In this document: positions 25,895-34,021 of the stretch, piece after piece
Layout of the letters: every line of letters begins with the position of its first letter
Position numbering within the stretch: the first letter of the stretch is position 1
Assembly: GCA_031459765.1 (NCBI GenBank)
Contig: JAVKHY010000002.1
Location: forward strand, 186,001-250,000
Origin: Armatimonadota bacterium
GTDB lineage: Bacteria; Sysuimicrobiota; Sysuimicrobiia; Sysuimicrobiales; Kaftiobacteriaceae
Length of the DNA: 64,000 nt
Reading direction: 5' to 3'
Notes under the pieces: model-generated
Told to the model about the DNA's origin: nothing
The model's input: the letters and a program-made list of their open reading frames with translations, nothing else
Database searches by the model: none
Made by a program: the position numbers and the translations under genes

Positions 25895-25969
25895 AGGGGC
25901 GGATGCGTATCGCTCGCCCGGAATGCGCGCGATGACGCATGCCGGGGGGGCGAAGCAACGGAGGCGGCC

Positions 25970-26188
25970 ATGGACGCCGACAAACGCTATCTCTCAAGGC
26001 TGGAGGTGGCAAGGCTGTTTGAGGTGTCCCCGCACACCGTGTACCGCTGGACGCGCGAGGGGCGTCTTCCGTTCGTGCTGACGCCGGGGGGCCGGCGGCG
26101 GTATCCCCGCGAGGAAATTGAACGCCTGGCCGCCACCTGGCTGCAGGTGCACGCGCCGTCGGAACGACCGCTGCGCAAAGCGGGCTAG
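25970..26188 (+). CDS. MerR/BldC-like small HTH protein
   Basis: A 72-aa single-domain winged-helix DNA-binding protein: SRLEVARLFEVSPHTVYRWT, REGRLPFVLTPGGRRRYPRE, EIERLA. This is the stand-alone MerR-type HTH (BldC/excisionase-like). ATG 25970 follows GGAGG. It sits behind the most complex promoter region of the window and 31 bases before the pentaheme cytochrome gene, so it may control that gene and itself. No phage genes are near, which disfavours an excisionase role. Confidence 0.82.
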   Translation: MDADKRYLSRLEVARLFEVSPHTVYRWTREGRLPFVLTPGGRRRYPREEIERLAATWLQVHAPSERPLRKAG

Positions 26189-26219
26189 CAAAGGACACCG
26201 TGCCTGGGGAGGAGAGGCC

Positions 26220-27353
26220 ATGAGAAGTCGTGTTGCGTGGGTGCGTCTGGGGGTCATCCTGACCGTGGCGCTCGCCGTCCTGCTTCTCGGCGGGACGGTC
26301 CTGGTCCGGGCGCAGGCCGACATCCGCGCCCAGTGGGCCACGACGGGGCACGCCAACCGCGAACTGGCCCGGCTGGAGGCCACCGTAGACCACCGCGGGG
26401 CCTTTGCCGCCCACTGCGCGCGCTGTCATGCCGAGCAGGGCTTCCTGGCCTGGCTGCCCCAGCTGAACGCCGGCAACCCGGGGTTCATCGCCAAGCCCGA
26501 CGGCAGCGCCGCCGACATCCCCTTCCTGACCAATCTGGGGCTGACCCGGTTCTCCGTACGGCCGGTGACGTGCGCCACCTGCCACAACCCCGACTTCACC
26601 GTCCGGGTCACCCAGTCCACCGCCGTCCTGCCGTCGGGGTTCCGGGCGATCGGGGTCGGATTGGGCGCACAGTGCATGACCTGCCACAACTCCCGCAACG
26701 GTGCCCGGGCCTGGAACCTGGAGGATCCGAGGAGCTACTCCGCACCGCACACGGCTTCCCAGGCGGACGTGATCATGGGCAAGAACGCCTTCTTCGTCCC
26801 GCCCGCGGAGGCCACGATCTCGCCCCACGCCACCTTCGTCGGGGACGCCTGCGTGACGTGCCACATGCGCTTCAGCAAGGCCAGCCACACCTTCAAGGCG
26901 GCGGAGAACGTCTGTGTCCGCTGCCACGGGGCGGACATGACGGCCCAGCGCGTGCAGAGCGGCATCGAGACGACCCTGCACGAGGTGGAGAAGGCGATCA
27001 CGGCGAGGATTCTGGCCCGGCGCGACCGCATCGCCACCATCCGCGCCTGGGATCCGAAGACGGACGTCTACACCGACAACGTCCGGCTCGATCCGGCCCA
27101 GATCACGGCCCTCCACCTGACGGAGATCCACGGCCAGATCGGGCTCAAGTTCACCCTGCGGGAGGGCCGGGAACTGTACAGCCAGATCGGCAGCGTGGTG
27201 GACCGCGCCGGCAGGCCCGTCGTGGCCACGAACGACGTCATCATCCGCGCCGCCTGGAACTACTTCCTGATCGAGGGGGACGACAGCCTCGGCGTGCACA
27301 ACCCGCGCTTTGCCCGGACGGTGCTGCTGGCCACGCTGGACGCGCTCAAGTAA
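26220..27353 (+). CDS. Pentaheme c-type cytochrome
   Basis: A 377-aa exported protein with an N-terminal signal/anchor (LGVILTVALAVLLLGGTVLV) and five CxxCH motifs: CARCH, CATCH, CMTCH, CVTCH, CVRCH. Spacing and the Phe/Trp-rich linkers recall periplasmic pentaheme proteins of the NrfA/octaheme type, but a CxxCK catalytic site is absent, so an electron-transfer role is more likely than nitrite reduction. The C-terminal ~120 residues are a helical domain ending FARTVLLATLDALK. It could share a transcript with the HTH gene. Confidence 0.88.
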   Translation: MRSRVAWVRLGVILTVALAVLLLGGTVLVRAQADIRAQWATTGHANRELARLEATVDHRGAFAAHCARCHAEQGFLAWLPQLNAGNPGFIAKPDGSAADIPFLTNLGLTRFSVRPVTCATCHNPDFTVRVTQSTAVLPSGFRAIGVGLGAQCMTCHNSRNGARAWNLEDPRSYSAPHTASQADVIMGKNAFFVPPAEATISPHATFVGDACVTCHMRFSKASHTFKAAENVCVRCHGADMTAQRVQSGIETTLHEVEKAITARILARRDRIATIRAWDPKTDVYTDNVRLDPAQITALHLTEIHGQIGLKFTLREGRELYSQIGSVVDRAGRPVVATNDVIIRAAWNYFLIEGDDSLGVHNPRFARTVLLATLDALK

Positions 27354-27478
27354 GCGGACGCCGCTCCACAGGGGCGCAGGGCCGGCAGACACGCGGGGGG
27401 ACGGCTGTGCGGGGCGGCCGTCCCTCCTGCTTTCGGGACGGTCTGGCATCGCGCCTGACCGGTCCTGCTGAGATCGAA

Positions 27479-27525
27479 ATCGGCCGGCGGCCCGATGGGC
27501 AGCCCCGACCCCCTCGGGCTATGGT
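27479..27525 (+). promoter_or_regulatory. Palindromic box plus TATGGT -10 (leaderless gene)
   Basis: ATCGGCC-GGCG-GCCCGAT (27479-27496), 23 bases, then TATGGT (27520-27525). The predicted +1 (about 27532) coincides with the GTG start of the zinc-ribbon gene. Confidence 0.65.
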
Positions 27526-27531
27526 AGAGGC

Positions 27532-27849
27532 GTGAACCTGCGTCGATCCATCGACCGGCTGAGCGATCCCCCGCGCTGCCCGTTCTGCGGATCGGCCTTC
27601 ACCTCCCGCAGCCGCCGCGCCGAGGGCTACTTCTGCCACTCCTGCTGGCGTCGGTTTGCCGAGCCGGAGGAGGTCGCCTTCGACTTCGTGGCCGACGGCT
27701 GGACCCCGGAGCTCAGCGCCCTCCAGGCCGCGGGGGAGGTCATCGTGGTGGCTCTCCCGAAAGGCTTCTTGGGGGTGTGCGTCCTCAGTACCGCTCCCCT
27801 CCTGTGGCGGCGGGAGACCTCACGTTGTCGGGAGGTGGTCACGCGATGA
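27532..27849 (+). CDS. Zinc-ribbon protein, probably leaderless
   Basis: A 105-aa protein with a treble-clef zinc ribbon near the N-terminus (RCPFCGSAF...YFCHSCWRRF) and a hydrophobic C-terminal stretch (IVVALPKGFLGVCVLST). The GTG start lies six bases after the -10 hexamer, so the message should lack a leader. It overlaps the SPW gene by ATGA. Function unknown; one of several small zinc-ribbon proteins behind palindromic boxes in this window. Confidence 0.65.
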   Translation: MNLRRSIDRLSDPPRCPFCGSAFTSRSRRAEGYFCHSCWRRFAEPEEVAFDFVADGWTPELSALQAAGEVIVVALPKGFLGVCVLSTAPLLWRRETSRCREVVTR

Positions 27850-27992
27850 AGTGGGTGAACGTCATCCTCGGTCTGTGGGTTCTGGTGTCACCGTTTATTC
27901 TCACCAGCGCCAACACCTTGAAGTGGAGCAATGTAATCGTTGGGATCGTGGTCGCCGTCGTCGCCTATATGGCGACGACGCAGAAGTCGTAG
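27846..27992 (+). CDS. Small SPW-motif membrane protein
   Basis: A 48-aa protein with two hydrophobic helices (WVNVILGLWVLVSPFILTS and NVIVGIVVAVVAYMATT). The pattern W.NxxLGLWxxxSPF matches half of an SPW repeat, a two-helix membrane module of unknown function usually present in one or two copies. Coupled to the zinc-ribbon gene by ATGA. Confidence 0.75.
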   Translation: MKWVNVILGLWVLVSPFILTSANTLKWSNVIVGIVVAVVAYMATTQKS

Positions 27993-28031
27993 GACTCGTC
28001 TGGGCTCATCTCCCGCCGCACAATGGTCGTC

Positions 28032-28061
28032 GGAGAGGCCGCCCGCAGGGGCGGCCTCTCC
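28032..28061. terminator. Bidirectional hairpin between SPW gene and rrf2
   Basis: A perfect 13-bp stem (28032-28044 with 28049-28061) and four-base loop between converging genes. It lacks a T-run on either side. Confidence 0.6.
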
Positions 28062-28112
28062 ACACTTGCCGGGGAGCGGACGGAAGACGTCGACGCCGCC
28101 TTCCGCCCTCCC

Positions 28113-28547
28113 TCAGGATGCCCTCCGTCGCGCCCGCCGGCTCCGCCGGTCGCCGGCCACCATCTGCGCCACCGTGGCCGAGTCCAGTTCCCGCATCAGG
28201 ACCCCCTGGATGTGCTCCCACACGGGGTGCGCGCTGCAGGTGCGTTCCAGGGCGCACTCCCCGCCAGCCACACAGCGGTTCAGCCGGATGGGGCCTTCTG
28301 CCGCTTCGATGATCTGGCGGAGGGTGATGGTCTGGGGATCCCTGGCCAGCTGGATGCCTCCGCGCGCCCCGCGCAGCGTGCGCACGTACCCTGCCCGGAC
28401 CAGGGTCTGGACGACCTTCGTGAAGTAGGCGCGGGGGACGAGCTGGCGACGCGCCACGTCGTCCGAGCGGACCACCCCGCCGCTGTCGGTGGCGGCGAGG
28501 TCCAGGACGATCCGGATCGCGTAGTCCGCCTGCCGCGTGATCTCCAT
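28113..28547 (-). CDS. Rrf2-family Fe-S regulator
   Basis: A 144-aa Rrf2 protein: winged helix (MEITRQADYAIRIVLDLAAT, RAYFTKVVQTLVRAGYVRTL, RGARGGIQLARDP) and the three-cysteine cluster site CVAGGECALERTC. Family members (IscR, NsrR, RsrR) use this site for a [2Fe-2S] or [4Fe-4S] cluster that senses iron-sulfur status, NO or redox state. Spacing C-x5-C-x5-C is closest to NsrR/IscR-like proteins. In this Fe-S- and heme-rich region it is a plausible local redox regulator. Preceded by a palindromic box. Confidence 0.9.
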   Translation of the reverse strand: MEITRQADYAIRIVLDLAATDSGGVVRSDDVARRQLVPRAYFTKVVQTLVRAGYVRTLRGARGGIQLARDPQTITLRQIIEAAEGPIRLNRCVAGGECALERTCSAHPVWEHIQGVLMRELDSATVAQMVAGDRRSRRARRRAS

Positions 28548-28654
28548 GCCTCTCTCCTCCGTGGATTCGGTTTCCCCGAACGGATGTGACCTCCCGCGCG
28601 GACCCTCCCATGGCGATGGGGAGAATCCGGACCCGGGTGGTCCGCTTCCCCGTC

Positions 28655-28700
28655 ATCATGGCAGGACGGCCGGGACGAGGATATCGGGCGAGGGGAGGAT
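28655..28700 (-). promoter_or_regulatory. Palindromic box plus -10 upstream of rrf2
   Basis: On the minus strand ATCCTCC-CCTC-GCCCGAT (28683-28700) is followed after 22 bases by CATGAT (28655-28660). Only the downstream arm is conserved. The transcript would have a ~100-base leader. Confidence 0.45.
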
Positions 28701-28752
28701 TCCTGTCCGGTCCACACAGTAGTGCCTGGGGCGGCTCGGCGGGGAGACTCGA

Positions 28753-29457
28753 CTACAGGCCGAGGTAGGCGCGCCGGACCCCGTCGTGCGCCAGCAGCTC
28801 ACGGCCGGAGCCCTCCAGGGTGATGCGGCCGTTCTCCAGCACGTAGGCCCGGTCGGCCACGGCCAGGGCCTGGGCGACGTTCTGCTCCACGAGGAGCACG
28901 GTCACCCCCTGGGCGCGGATCTGCGTGATCACGGCGAAGACGTCGCGCACCACCAGCGGGGCCAGGCCCAGGCTCGGTTCGTCCAGCATGAGCAGCAGGG
29001 GGTCGCTCATCAGGGCGCGGCCCAGGGCCAGCATCTGCTGCTCGCCGCCCGACAGCGTCCCCGCCTCCTGACGGCGGCGGTCGCCGAGCACGGGGAAGGT
29101 CCGGTACACCCGGGTCAGGTTTTCCAGGCGTTTCGCCCGGGCGCGCGGGGGATAGGAGCCGAGCAGCAAGTTCTCTTCAACGGTCATCAGGGGGAAGAGC
29201 TGACGACCTTCAGGCACCTGGGCGATCCCCAGATCGGTGATGCGGTGCGGGGGGAGCCCGACCAGCGACCGGCCGTTGAACCGGACGCTGCCCCGGCGCG
29301 GCCGCAGCAGCCCGCTGATCGTGCGCAGGGTGGTCGTTTTGCCGGCGCCGTTGGCCCCGACCAGGGCCACCAGTTCACCCGGGCGGACGTCGAAGGACAC
29401 ATCCCACAGGGTGATCAGGTCGCCGTAGGCTGCCGCCAGCCCGCGCACCTCAAGCAT
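28753..29457 (-). CDS. livF: Branched-chain amino acid ABC transporter ATPase LivF
   Basis: A 234-aa ABC ATPase of the LivF type: Walker A VGANGAGKTTTLRTISGLL, signature LSGGEQQMLALGRALM, Walker B LLLMLDEPSLGLAP, H-loop LVEQNV. The C-terminal GRITLEGSGRELLAHDGVRRAYLG is typical for LivF. It is the last gene of livKHMGF. Confidence 0.95.
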   Translation of the reverse strand: MLEVRGLAAAYGDLITLWDVSFDVRPGELVALVGANGAGKTTTLRTISGLLRPRRGSVRFNGRSLVGLPPHRITDLGIAQVPEGRQLFPLMTVEENLLLGSYPPRARAKRLENLTRVYRTFPVLGDRRRQEAGTLSGGEQQMLALGRALMSDPLLLMLDEPSLGLAPLVVRDVFAVITQIRAQGVTVLLVEQNVAQALAVADRAYVLENGRITLEGSGRELLAHDGVRRAYLGL

Positions 29458-30175
29458 CGGCCGCCTCGCCCAGATAGGCCTGGATGACCTCGGGGTTCCG
29501 GGCCACCTCCGCCGGCGTCCCCTCGGCGATCTTCCGGCCGTAGTTCAGCACCACGATGCGGTCGCTAATGCGCATGATGACGCGCATCACGTGCTCCACG
29601 ATCAGGATGGTCACGCCCCGCTCGCGGATCTGGCGGATGAGCTCCACCAGGCGGTCGGCCTCGGCCGGGTTCAGGCCGGCCGATACCTCGTCGAGCAGGA
29701 GCAGCCTCGGTTCCAGGGCCAGGGCCCGGCCGACCTCGACGCGCTTGCGGCCGGCCAGCGTCAACTGCCCGGCCGGACGGTGGGCGGCATCCTGCAGACC
29801 GATGAACTCCAGCACCTCCCAGGCCCTGCGCTCCGCCGCCGGCCGGGAGGGATACCGGAGGAAGGCGCCGACCATGACGTTTTCCAGCACGGAGAGATGC
29901 GGGAACGGTCGCACGATCTGGAAGGTGCGGCCCATGCCGAGCCGGGCCATCCGATCCGGGGGAAACCCGGTCACGACGCGGCCCAGGTAGGTCACGGATC
30001 CGGAGGTGGGCGGGAAGTAGCCGTTGACGGCGTTGAACAGCGTAGTCTTCCCGGCCCCGTTGGGGCCGATCAGGCCGACGATCTCCCCCTCCGCCACACT
30101 GAAGGAGACGTCGTTCAGGGCCATCAGGCCGCCGAAGGCCTTACTCAGCCGGTTGAGGGAGAGCACGTCGCCCAC
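29450..30175 (-). CDS. livG: Branched-chain amino acid ABC transporter ATPase LivG
   Basis: About 241 aa; LivG type with the extra helical segment between Walker A and signature. Walker A IGPNGAGKTTLFNAVNGYF, signature LTLAGRKRVEVGRALALEP (ABC signature here is LTLAGRK rather than LSxGQ, common for LivG), Walker B LLLLDEVSAGLNPAE, H-loop IVEHVM. GTG 30175 is favoured; GTG 30166 is nearly as good. It overlaps livM and livF. Confidence 0.93.
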   Translation of the reverse strand: MGDVLSLNRLSKAFGGLMALNDVSFSVAEGEIVGLIGPNGAGKTTLFNAVNGYFPPTSGSVTYLGRVVTGFPPDRMARLGMGRTFQIVRPFPHLSVLENVMVGAFLRYPSRPAAERRAWEVLEFIGLQDAAHRPAGQLTLAGRKRVEVGRALALEPRLLLLDEVSAGLNPAEADRLVELIRQIRERGVTILIVEHVMRVIMRISDRIVVLNYGRKIAEGTPAEVARNPEVIQAYLGEAADA

Positions 30176-31124
30176 CCGGCCACCTCCGCGCGAGGAGCCG
30201 CCATCCGCCCACGATGCCTTCGGGCGCGAACCGGACAATCAGGATGATCAAGACCCCGTAGATCAGCAGGTTCGCCTGCTGGAAGTAGTTGCGGAACAGG
30301 TCTCCGGCCACCAGCAGGACCGCCGCGCCGATGGCCGGCCCGAAGACCGTTCCGGCGCCGCCGATGTAGGCCATCAGGGCCAGCTCCACGCTCATGCCGA
30401 TGTCGAAGATGATGTGCGGCTCGAAGAAGCTCACGTAAACGGCGAACAACGCTCCGCCGGCGGCGGTCAGGGCGGCGCTGAGCATGAAGGCCGCGACCTT
30501 GACCCGTGTGGGGTTGATCCCCATGGCCATGGCGGAATCCTGGTCCTCGCGAATGGCCTGCAGGTAGTAGCCGAACCTCGACCAGGACAGCCACCAGGCC
30601 ACCAGAAGGGCCAGCGCCAACCAGCCCAACCCCATGTAGAACTCCACGGCACGGTCGAACAGGTCCAGCCCCAGGGGCCGGGGCAGCGACTTGATGAACA
30701 GCCCCTCCGCTCCGCCGGTAAAGGAGGTCCAGTTGATGGCCACCAGGCGCAGGATCTCGGCCACGGCGATGGTGCTGAGCACGAAGTACGGCCCGCGCAG
30801 CCGGAACACCACCCAGCCCCAGACGGCCGCCACGAGCGCGGCCAGGAGCATGCCGGCGAGCAGTCCCCACCAGGGAGCCACCCCCGCCCGCAGCGCCAGC
30901 AGGGCCATGGTGTAGCCTCCCACTCCCATCAGCGCGGCGTGGCCCAGCGACAGCTGTCCCCCCCACCCGCCCAGGACATCCCAGGCCGTGGCCGTCGCCG
31001 CGAAGAGGACGATCGCCACGCCCAGGTTCAGCTTGGTGGGGAACACCGCGGGGTAGCATGCGGCGACGGCGACGACGGCGGCGACGGCGATCAGGGTGCG
31101 CGGTCTGGGCACCGCCGGGGTCAT
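30141..31124 (-). CDS. livM: Branched-chain amino acid ABC transporter permease LivM
   Basis: A 327-aa permease with about ten helices and the LivM signatures WDVLGGWGGQLSLGHAALMG and YLQAIREDQDSAMAMGINP (EAA-like coupling loop). It pairs with LivH to form the channel. Starts at ATG 31124, overlapping the livH stop by four bases. Confidence 0.95.
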   Translation of the reverse strand: MTPAVPRPRTLIAVAAVVAVAACYPAVFPTKLNLGVAIVLFAATATAWDVLGGWGGQLSLGHAALMGVGGYTMALLALRAGVAPWWGLLAGMLLAALVAAVWGWVVFRLRGPYFVLSTIAVAEILRLVAINWTSFTGGAEGLFIKSLPRPLGLDLFDRAVEFYMGLGWLALALLVAWWLSWSRFGYYLQAIREDQDSAMAMGINPTRVKVAAFMLSAALTAAGGALFAVYVSFFEPHIIFDIGMSVELALMAYIGGAGTVFGPAIGAAVLLVAGDLFRNYFQQANLLIYGVLIILIVRFAPEGIVGGWRLLARRWPGGRRALPQPAE

Positions 31125-31993
31125 ACGCGGCTCCGTCCGAACAGCCCCGCCGGCCGGAAGAGCAGGACCAGCAGGAAGGCGACCAGGCCGAAGGCGTCGC
31201 GGTAGGCGCTGCTCACGTAGGTGGCGCCCAGCGACTCCGTCACCCCCAGGATCAACCCGCCGCCGATCGCCCCCACCACGTTGCCCATACCGCCGAGCAC
31301 CGTGACGACGAAGGCCTTCAGGGTGAAGACGCCGCCCACGGTGGGAATCACGTAGAGCACCGGCAGCAGCAGGGTGCCGGCCAGGGTGGCCATCGCCGCG
31401 CCGATGCCGAAGGCCACGCCCCGCACGTGCGCCGCGTTCACCCCCATCAGTTCCGCCGCGTCCGGATTCTGGGCGGTGGCCCGCATCGCCCGTCCCAGCT
31501 CCGTGCGCATCAACATCAGATACAGCCCCGTGATCGCCGCGATGGTGATCAGGAAGGAGAGCGTGAGCGGCAGACTGAACGTCACGCCGCCCAGGCGCAG
31601 GGTCGAGGTGGAGTAGCGTGTGAAGATGCTCTGCGGCTGCGCGCCGAATCCAAAGAGGAGCAGGTTGCTGATGACCAGCCCCACGCCGACCGTCATCAGG
31701 ATGGAGACGTGCTCCGGAGCGCGGGCGATGGGTGCGATGAACACCTTCTCCACCGCGTACCCCAGCCCCACGGACAGCGGGAGGAGGATCAGGATCGCCA
31801 GGAACGGGTCGATCTGCCCGCGGGCGAAGAGCAGCAGCGCGGCGTACATGCCCAGGGCCACGAACTCGCCGTGGGCAAAGTTGACGACGCGCATCACGCC
31901 GAAGATGAGGGAGAGGCCGATCCCCACCACGGCATAGACGCCGCCGGTCAGGATGCCGCTCACCACCACCTGCAAGAAGGTCGCGAGGTCCAT
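31121..31993 (-). CDS. livH: Branched-chain amino acid ABC transporter permease LivH
   Basis: A 290-aa permease with eight helices; LivH signatures GVYAVVGIGLSLIFGVMRVV, NFAHGEFVALGMY and the coupling loop RAMRATAQNPDAAELMGVN. Coupled to livM by ATGA. Forms the transmembrane dimer of the uptake system. Confidence 0.95.
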   Translation of the reverse strand: MDLATFLQVVVSGILTGGVYAVVGIGLSLIFGVMRVVNFAHGEFVALGMYAALLLFARGQIDPFLAILILLPLSVGLGYAVEKVFIAPIARAPEHVSILMTVGVGLVISNLLLFGFGAQPQSIFTRYSTSTLRLGGVTFSLPLTLSFLITIAAITGLYLMLMRTELGRAMRATAQNPDAAELMGVNAAHVRGVAFGIGAAMATLAGTLLLPVLYVIPTVGGVFTLKAFVVTVLGGMGNVVGAIGGGLILGVTESLGATYVSSAYRDAFGLVAFLLVLLFRPAGLFGRSRV

Positions 31994-32047
31994 GGCGCGC
32001 CCCGGGGCCCGACGGCCTGCGTCGGGCCCCGGATCACCGGACCGGCC

Positions 32048-33253
32048 TCAGGGCGCCGTCCGTCTGTCCCACGGCGGCGTCGGATAGCGGGGGCGGCCCG
32101 GGGCGATCTGCGTGGGGAACACCGTGACGAACTTCCCGCCCTGGACCTGCTCCACGACCATCGGAATCGGATTCTGGTTGCGGAAGCCGGCGAAGTTCTG
32201 GAACCGCACCGGGCCCACCGGCGTCATCAGGTCCGTGGCGGCGAGGGCCTCCAGGATGGCCTTCTTGTCCAGCCCCCGGGCCCGGTTCAGGGCGTCGGCG
32301 GCCACGATCAACGCCATGTAGGTCTCCGCGGCGTGGTAGCTGGGCTCGGCGCCGCCCAGGGCCGCCTTCAGGTTCTGGTAGAGGGCCTGCGCGCCGGGAT
32401 ACTTCACATCCGGCGTCCAGGAGGTGGCGGTGAAGACCCACTCCGCGGTGTCGCCGGCGCCCTTGATGAAGGACTCGATGGCGAAGCCCGCCGCCGCGCC
32501 GGCGAAGATCTTGGGGTTCAGATTGACCTCCTTGGCCTGGCGCATGATCGCCACCGCGTCCTCCTCGTAGGACACCATGAAGATGATGTCGGCGCCCAGG
32601 GTGCGGAACTTGTTCAGCAACGGCCGGAAGTCGGTCAGGCCGCGGTCGTAGGCTTCGTTGGCCACGAGCTTGTAGTTGCGCACCTTCACGAAGGCCTGCG
32701 CCGCGGCGGCCACGGACTGCTCGAAGGCGCCGGTGCCCGCCAGGATGGCCACGGTCTGCATCCCGCCCAGGGCGTCGAAGAGGTCGAACAGGGTCCGGGC
32801 GTAGGTGCTGCTGACGCTCTTGGCGCGGAAGACGTAGGGCGAGCCGGGCTTGGTGATGCTGTCGTCGGCGCTGCCGGAAACGATCAGGGGCATCTCCCGC
32901 CGCTCCATGTAGCCGGCCAGCGGCTTGCTCACACCGCTGCTGTAGGTGCCCAGGATGAGGGGCACCCCTTTGGCCAGCAGCCGCTCCGCCGCCGAGAGCG
33001 CGGCCGGGACCGCCGAGGCGTCGTCTTCGATGAGCAGCTCGAGCGGGCGTTTCTGGACGCCCCCCTTCGCGTTGATCTCCTTGAGCGCCACGGTGTAGCC
33101 GGCCATCTGCATCTTGCCGAAGGTGGCAAACCGGCCGGTCAGGGATGTGATCACGCCGATCCGGATCGGTTCGGCGGGGGCCGTGGTCGCGGGCCGCACG
33201 ACAACGGCGAGGAGGATCCACAGGACCGCGGCCGCGAGCAGGCGCGTGCGCAT
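32048..33253 (-). CDS. livK: Periplasmic substrate-binding protein LivK-like
   Basis: A 401-aa type I periplasmic binding protein: signal peptide (LLAAAVLWILLAVVVRPATT), first lobe IRIGVITSLTGRFATFGKMQ and GVPLILGTYSSGVSKPLAGY, second lobe VKYPGAQALYQNLKAALGG. Such proteins bind branched-chain amino acids, but also urea, amides, aromatic or organic acids, so the substrate is open. ATG 33253 follows GGAGGTGA. It is the first gene of the operon, behind a strong palindromic-box promoter. Confidence 0.93.
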   Translation of the reverse strand: MRTRLLAAAVLWILLAVVVRPATTAPAEPIRIGVITSLTGRFATFGKMQMAGYTVALKEINAKGGVQKRPLELLIEDDASAVPAALSAAERLLAKGVPLILGTYSSGVSKPLAGYMERREMPLIVSGSADDSITKPGSPYVFRAKSVSSTYARTLFDLFDALGGMQTVAILAGTGAFEQSVAAAAQAFVKVRNYKLVANEAYDRGLTDFRPLLNKFRTLGADIIFMVSYEEDAVAIMRQAKEVNLNPKIFAGAAAGFAIESFIKGAGDTAEWVFTATSWTPDVKYPGAQALYQNLKAALGGAEPSYHAAETYMALIVAADALNRARGLDKKAILEALAATDLMTPVGPVRFQNFAGFRNQNPIPMVVEQVQGGKFVTVFPTQIAPGRPRYPTPPWDRRTAP

Positions 33254-33340
33254 GATCCTCACCTCCACACGGTGTCCACTTCCACAGCGGGTGAGGCGCC
33301 AATGGCGCGGGGGAAACAGGATGCAGAACGCCTCCTTTGT

Positions 33341-33386
33341 AGCCTACGCCGCCTTCGGCCTGCGGCGTATCGGGCGCGTACCCGAT
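33341..33386 (-). promoter_or_regulatory. Palindromic box plus -10 of livKHMGF
   Basis: ATCGGGT-ACGC-GCCCGAT read on the minus strand (33369-33386) followed after 22 bases by TAGGCT (33341-33346). The leader to livK would be about 80 bases. Confidence 0.68.
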
Positions 33387-33413
33387 TCTGCCGTCCCCGC
33401 CCGCCCGAGGCGA

Positions 33414-33459
33414 ATCGGCCCGGCACCCGATGGCCGAGTCCGGGAGCCGGGCGCACGAT
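33414..33459 (+). promoter_or_regulatory. Palindromic box plus weak -10, divergent from livK
   Basis: ATCGGCC-CGGC-ACCCGAT (33414-33431), 22 bases, then CACGAT (33454-33459). It lies 45 bp (centre to centre) from the livK box, so the two could be co-occupied. Confidence 0.5.
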
Positions 33460-33508
33460 GGAGGTGCAAAGCGAAGGAGAACGGCGGAGCGCACAAGGGG
33501 GGATTGCT

Positions 33509-33679
33509 GTGCGGGATGGGCGAGAGATCCGGCCCACGGATACCTGCCACCGCTGCGGCCTGCGCCGCGCCACCAGGGACCTGGAGCAGCGCGGCATTAC
33601 GATCCGCCTGTGCGATGACTGCTACTGGGGCGCCGAACAGGCCCCGGAGACAGGGAAGGACGCCCCGCCCGCCGCCTAG
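33509..33679 (+). CDS. Small zinc-ribbon protein
   Basis: A 56-aa protein carrying one zinc ribbon, TCHRCGLRRATRDL then IRLCDDCYWG. GTG 33509 is chosen because it lies after the predicted transcription start and has AGGGGGGA five bases before it; ATG 33458 would lie within the -10 region. Similar in size and promoter to the zinc-ribbon gene at 27532. Function unknown. Confidence 0.55.
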   Translation: MRDGREIRPTDTCHRCGLRRATRDLEQRGITIRLCDDCYWGAEQAPETGKDAPPAA

Positions 33680-34021
33680 CGTCTCTCCGGTCTCACCGCG
33701 CTTCCCCGCCCGCCCCCCACGGCTTCCTCGCGGGCAACTCCCCCGTTGGTCGCTGAACAGCTGCCCATCGGCCGTGCCCGGGCCGACGGCGGCGCCGGGC
33801 CGCGTCAGGGCGGCGGTGGCCCCCCGGTGGCGGAACCGTGAGCATCCGACCATGGCAAATCGGTCATCCATCGGATGGCAACGGCACAGAACGGGGCGGA
33901 GAATGCTGGCGGGACACAGACGGTGGTGAGGTGACGCCGAGCACAGAGCGGTCACAATCAGCGGGAGGCGGCGGAGACGCTACCTGAGCAGTGGCTTCCC
34001 CGCGGAAGGAGCGTACCCACG
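33680..34021. other. Gene-free interval before the hdr cluster
   Basis: No credible gene in 342 bases. The only structure noted is an inverted repeat GTGAC-N15-GTCAC (33931-33955) centred about 45 bases before a possible -10 TACCTG (33981-33986), which would suit a dimeric regulator of the hdr/etf operon. AAGGAG precedes ATG 34022. Confidence 0.35.

Larger units (their letters stand above)
25565..25969 (+). promoter_or_regulatory. Regulatory intergenic region with five palindromic elements
   Basis: No gene is credible in these 405 bases. They hold the box ATCGGGC-GGCC-GCCTGAT (25591-25608), a variant TGGGTGC-AATC-GCATCAT (25648-25665), a perfect box (25789-25806), a half-box (25821-25827), and the variant TTGATGC-AATC-GCATCAT (25848-25865). 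The two GCATCAT variants lie exactly 200 bp apart. This is the densest regulatory stretch in the window. Confidence 0.6.

Noticed and set aside
25970-26188. Excisionase of an integrated element
   Set aside because: The MerR-like fold fits excisionases, but there is no integrase, att repeat or phage gene in the surrounding DNA.
26220-27353. NrfA-type nitrite reductase
   Set aside because: Five hemes fit, but all five sites are CxxCH, with no CxxCK active-site motif, and the conserved catalytic surroundings were not recognised.
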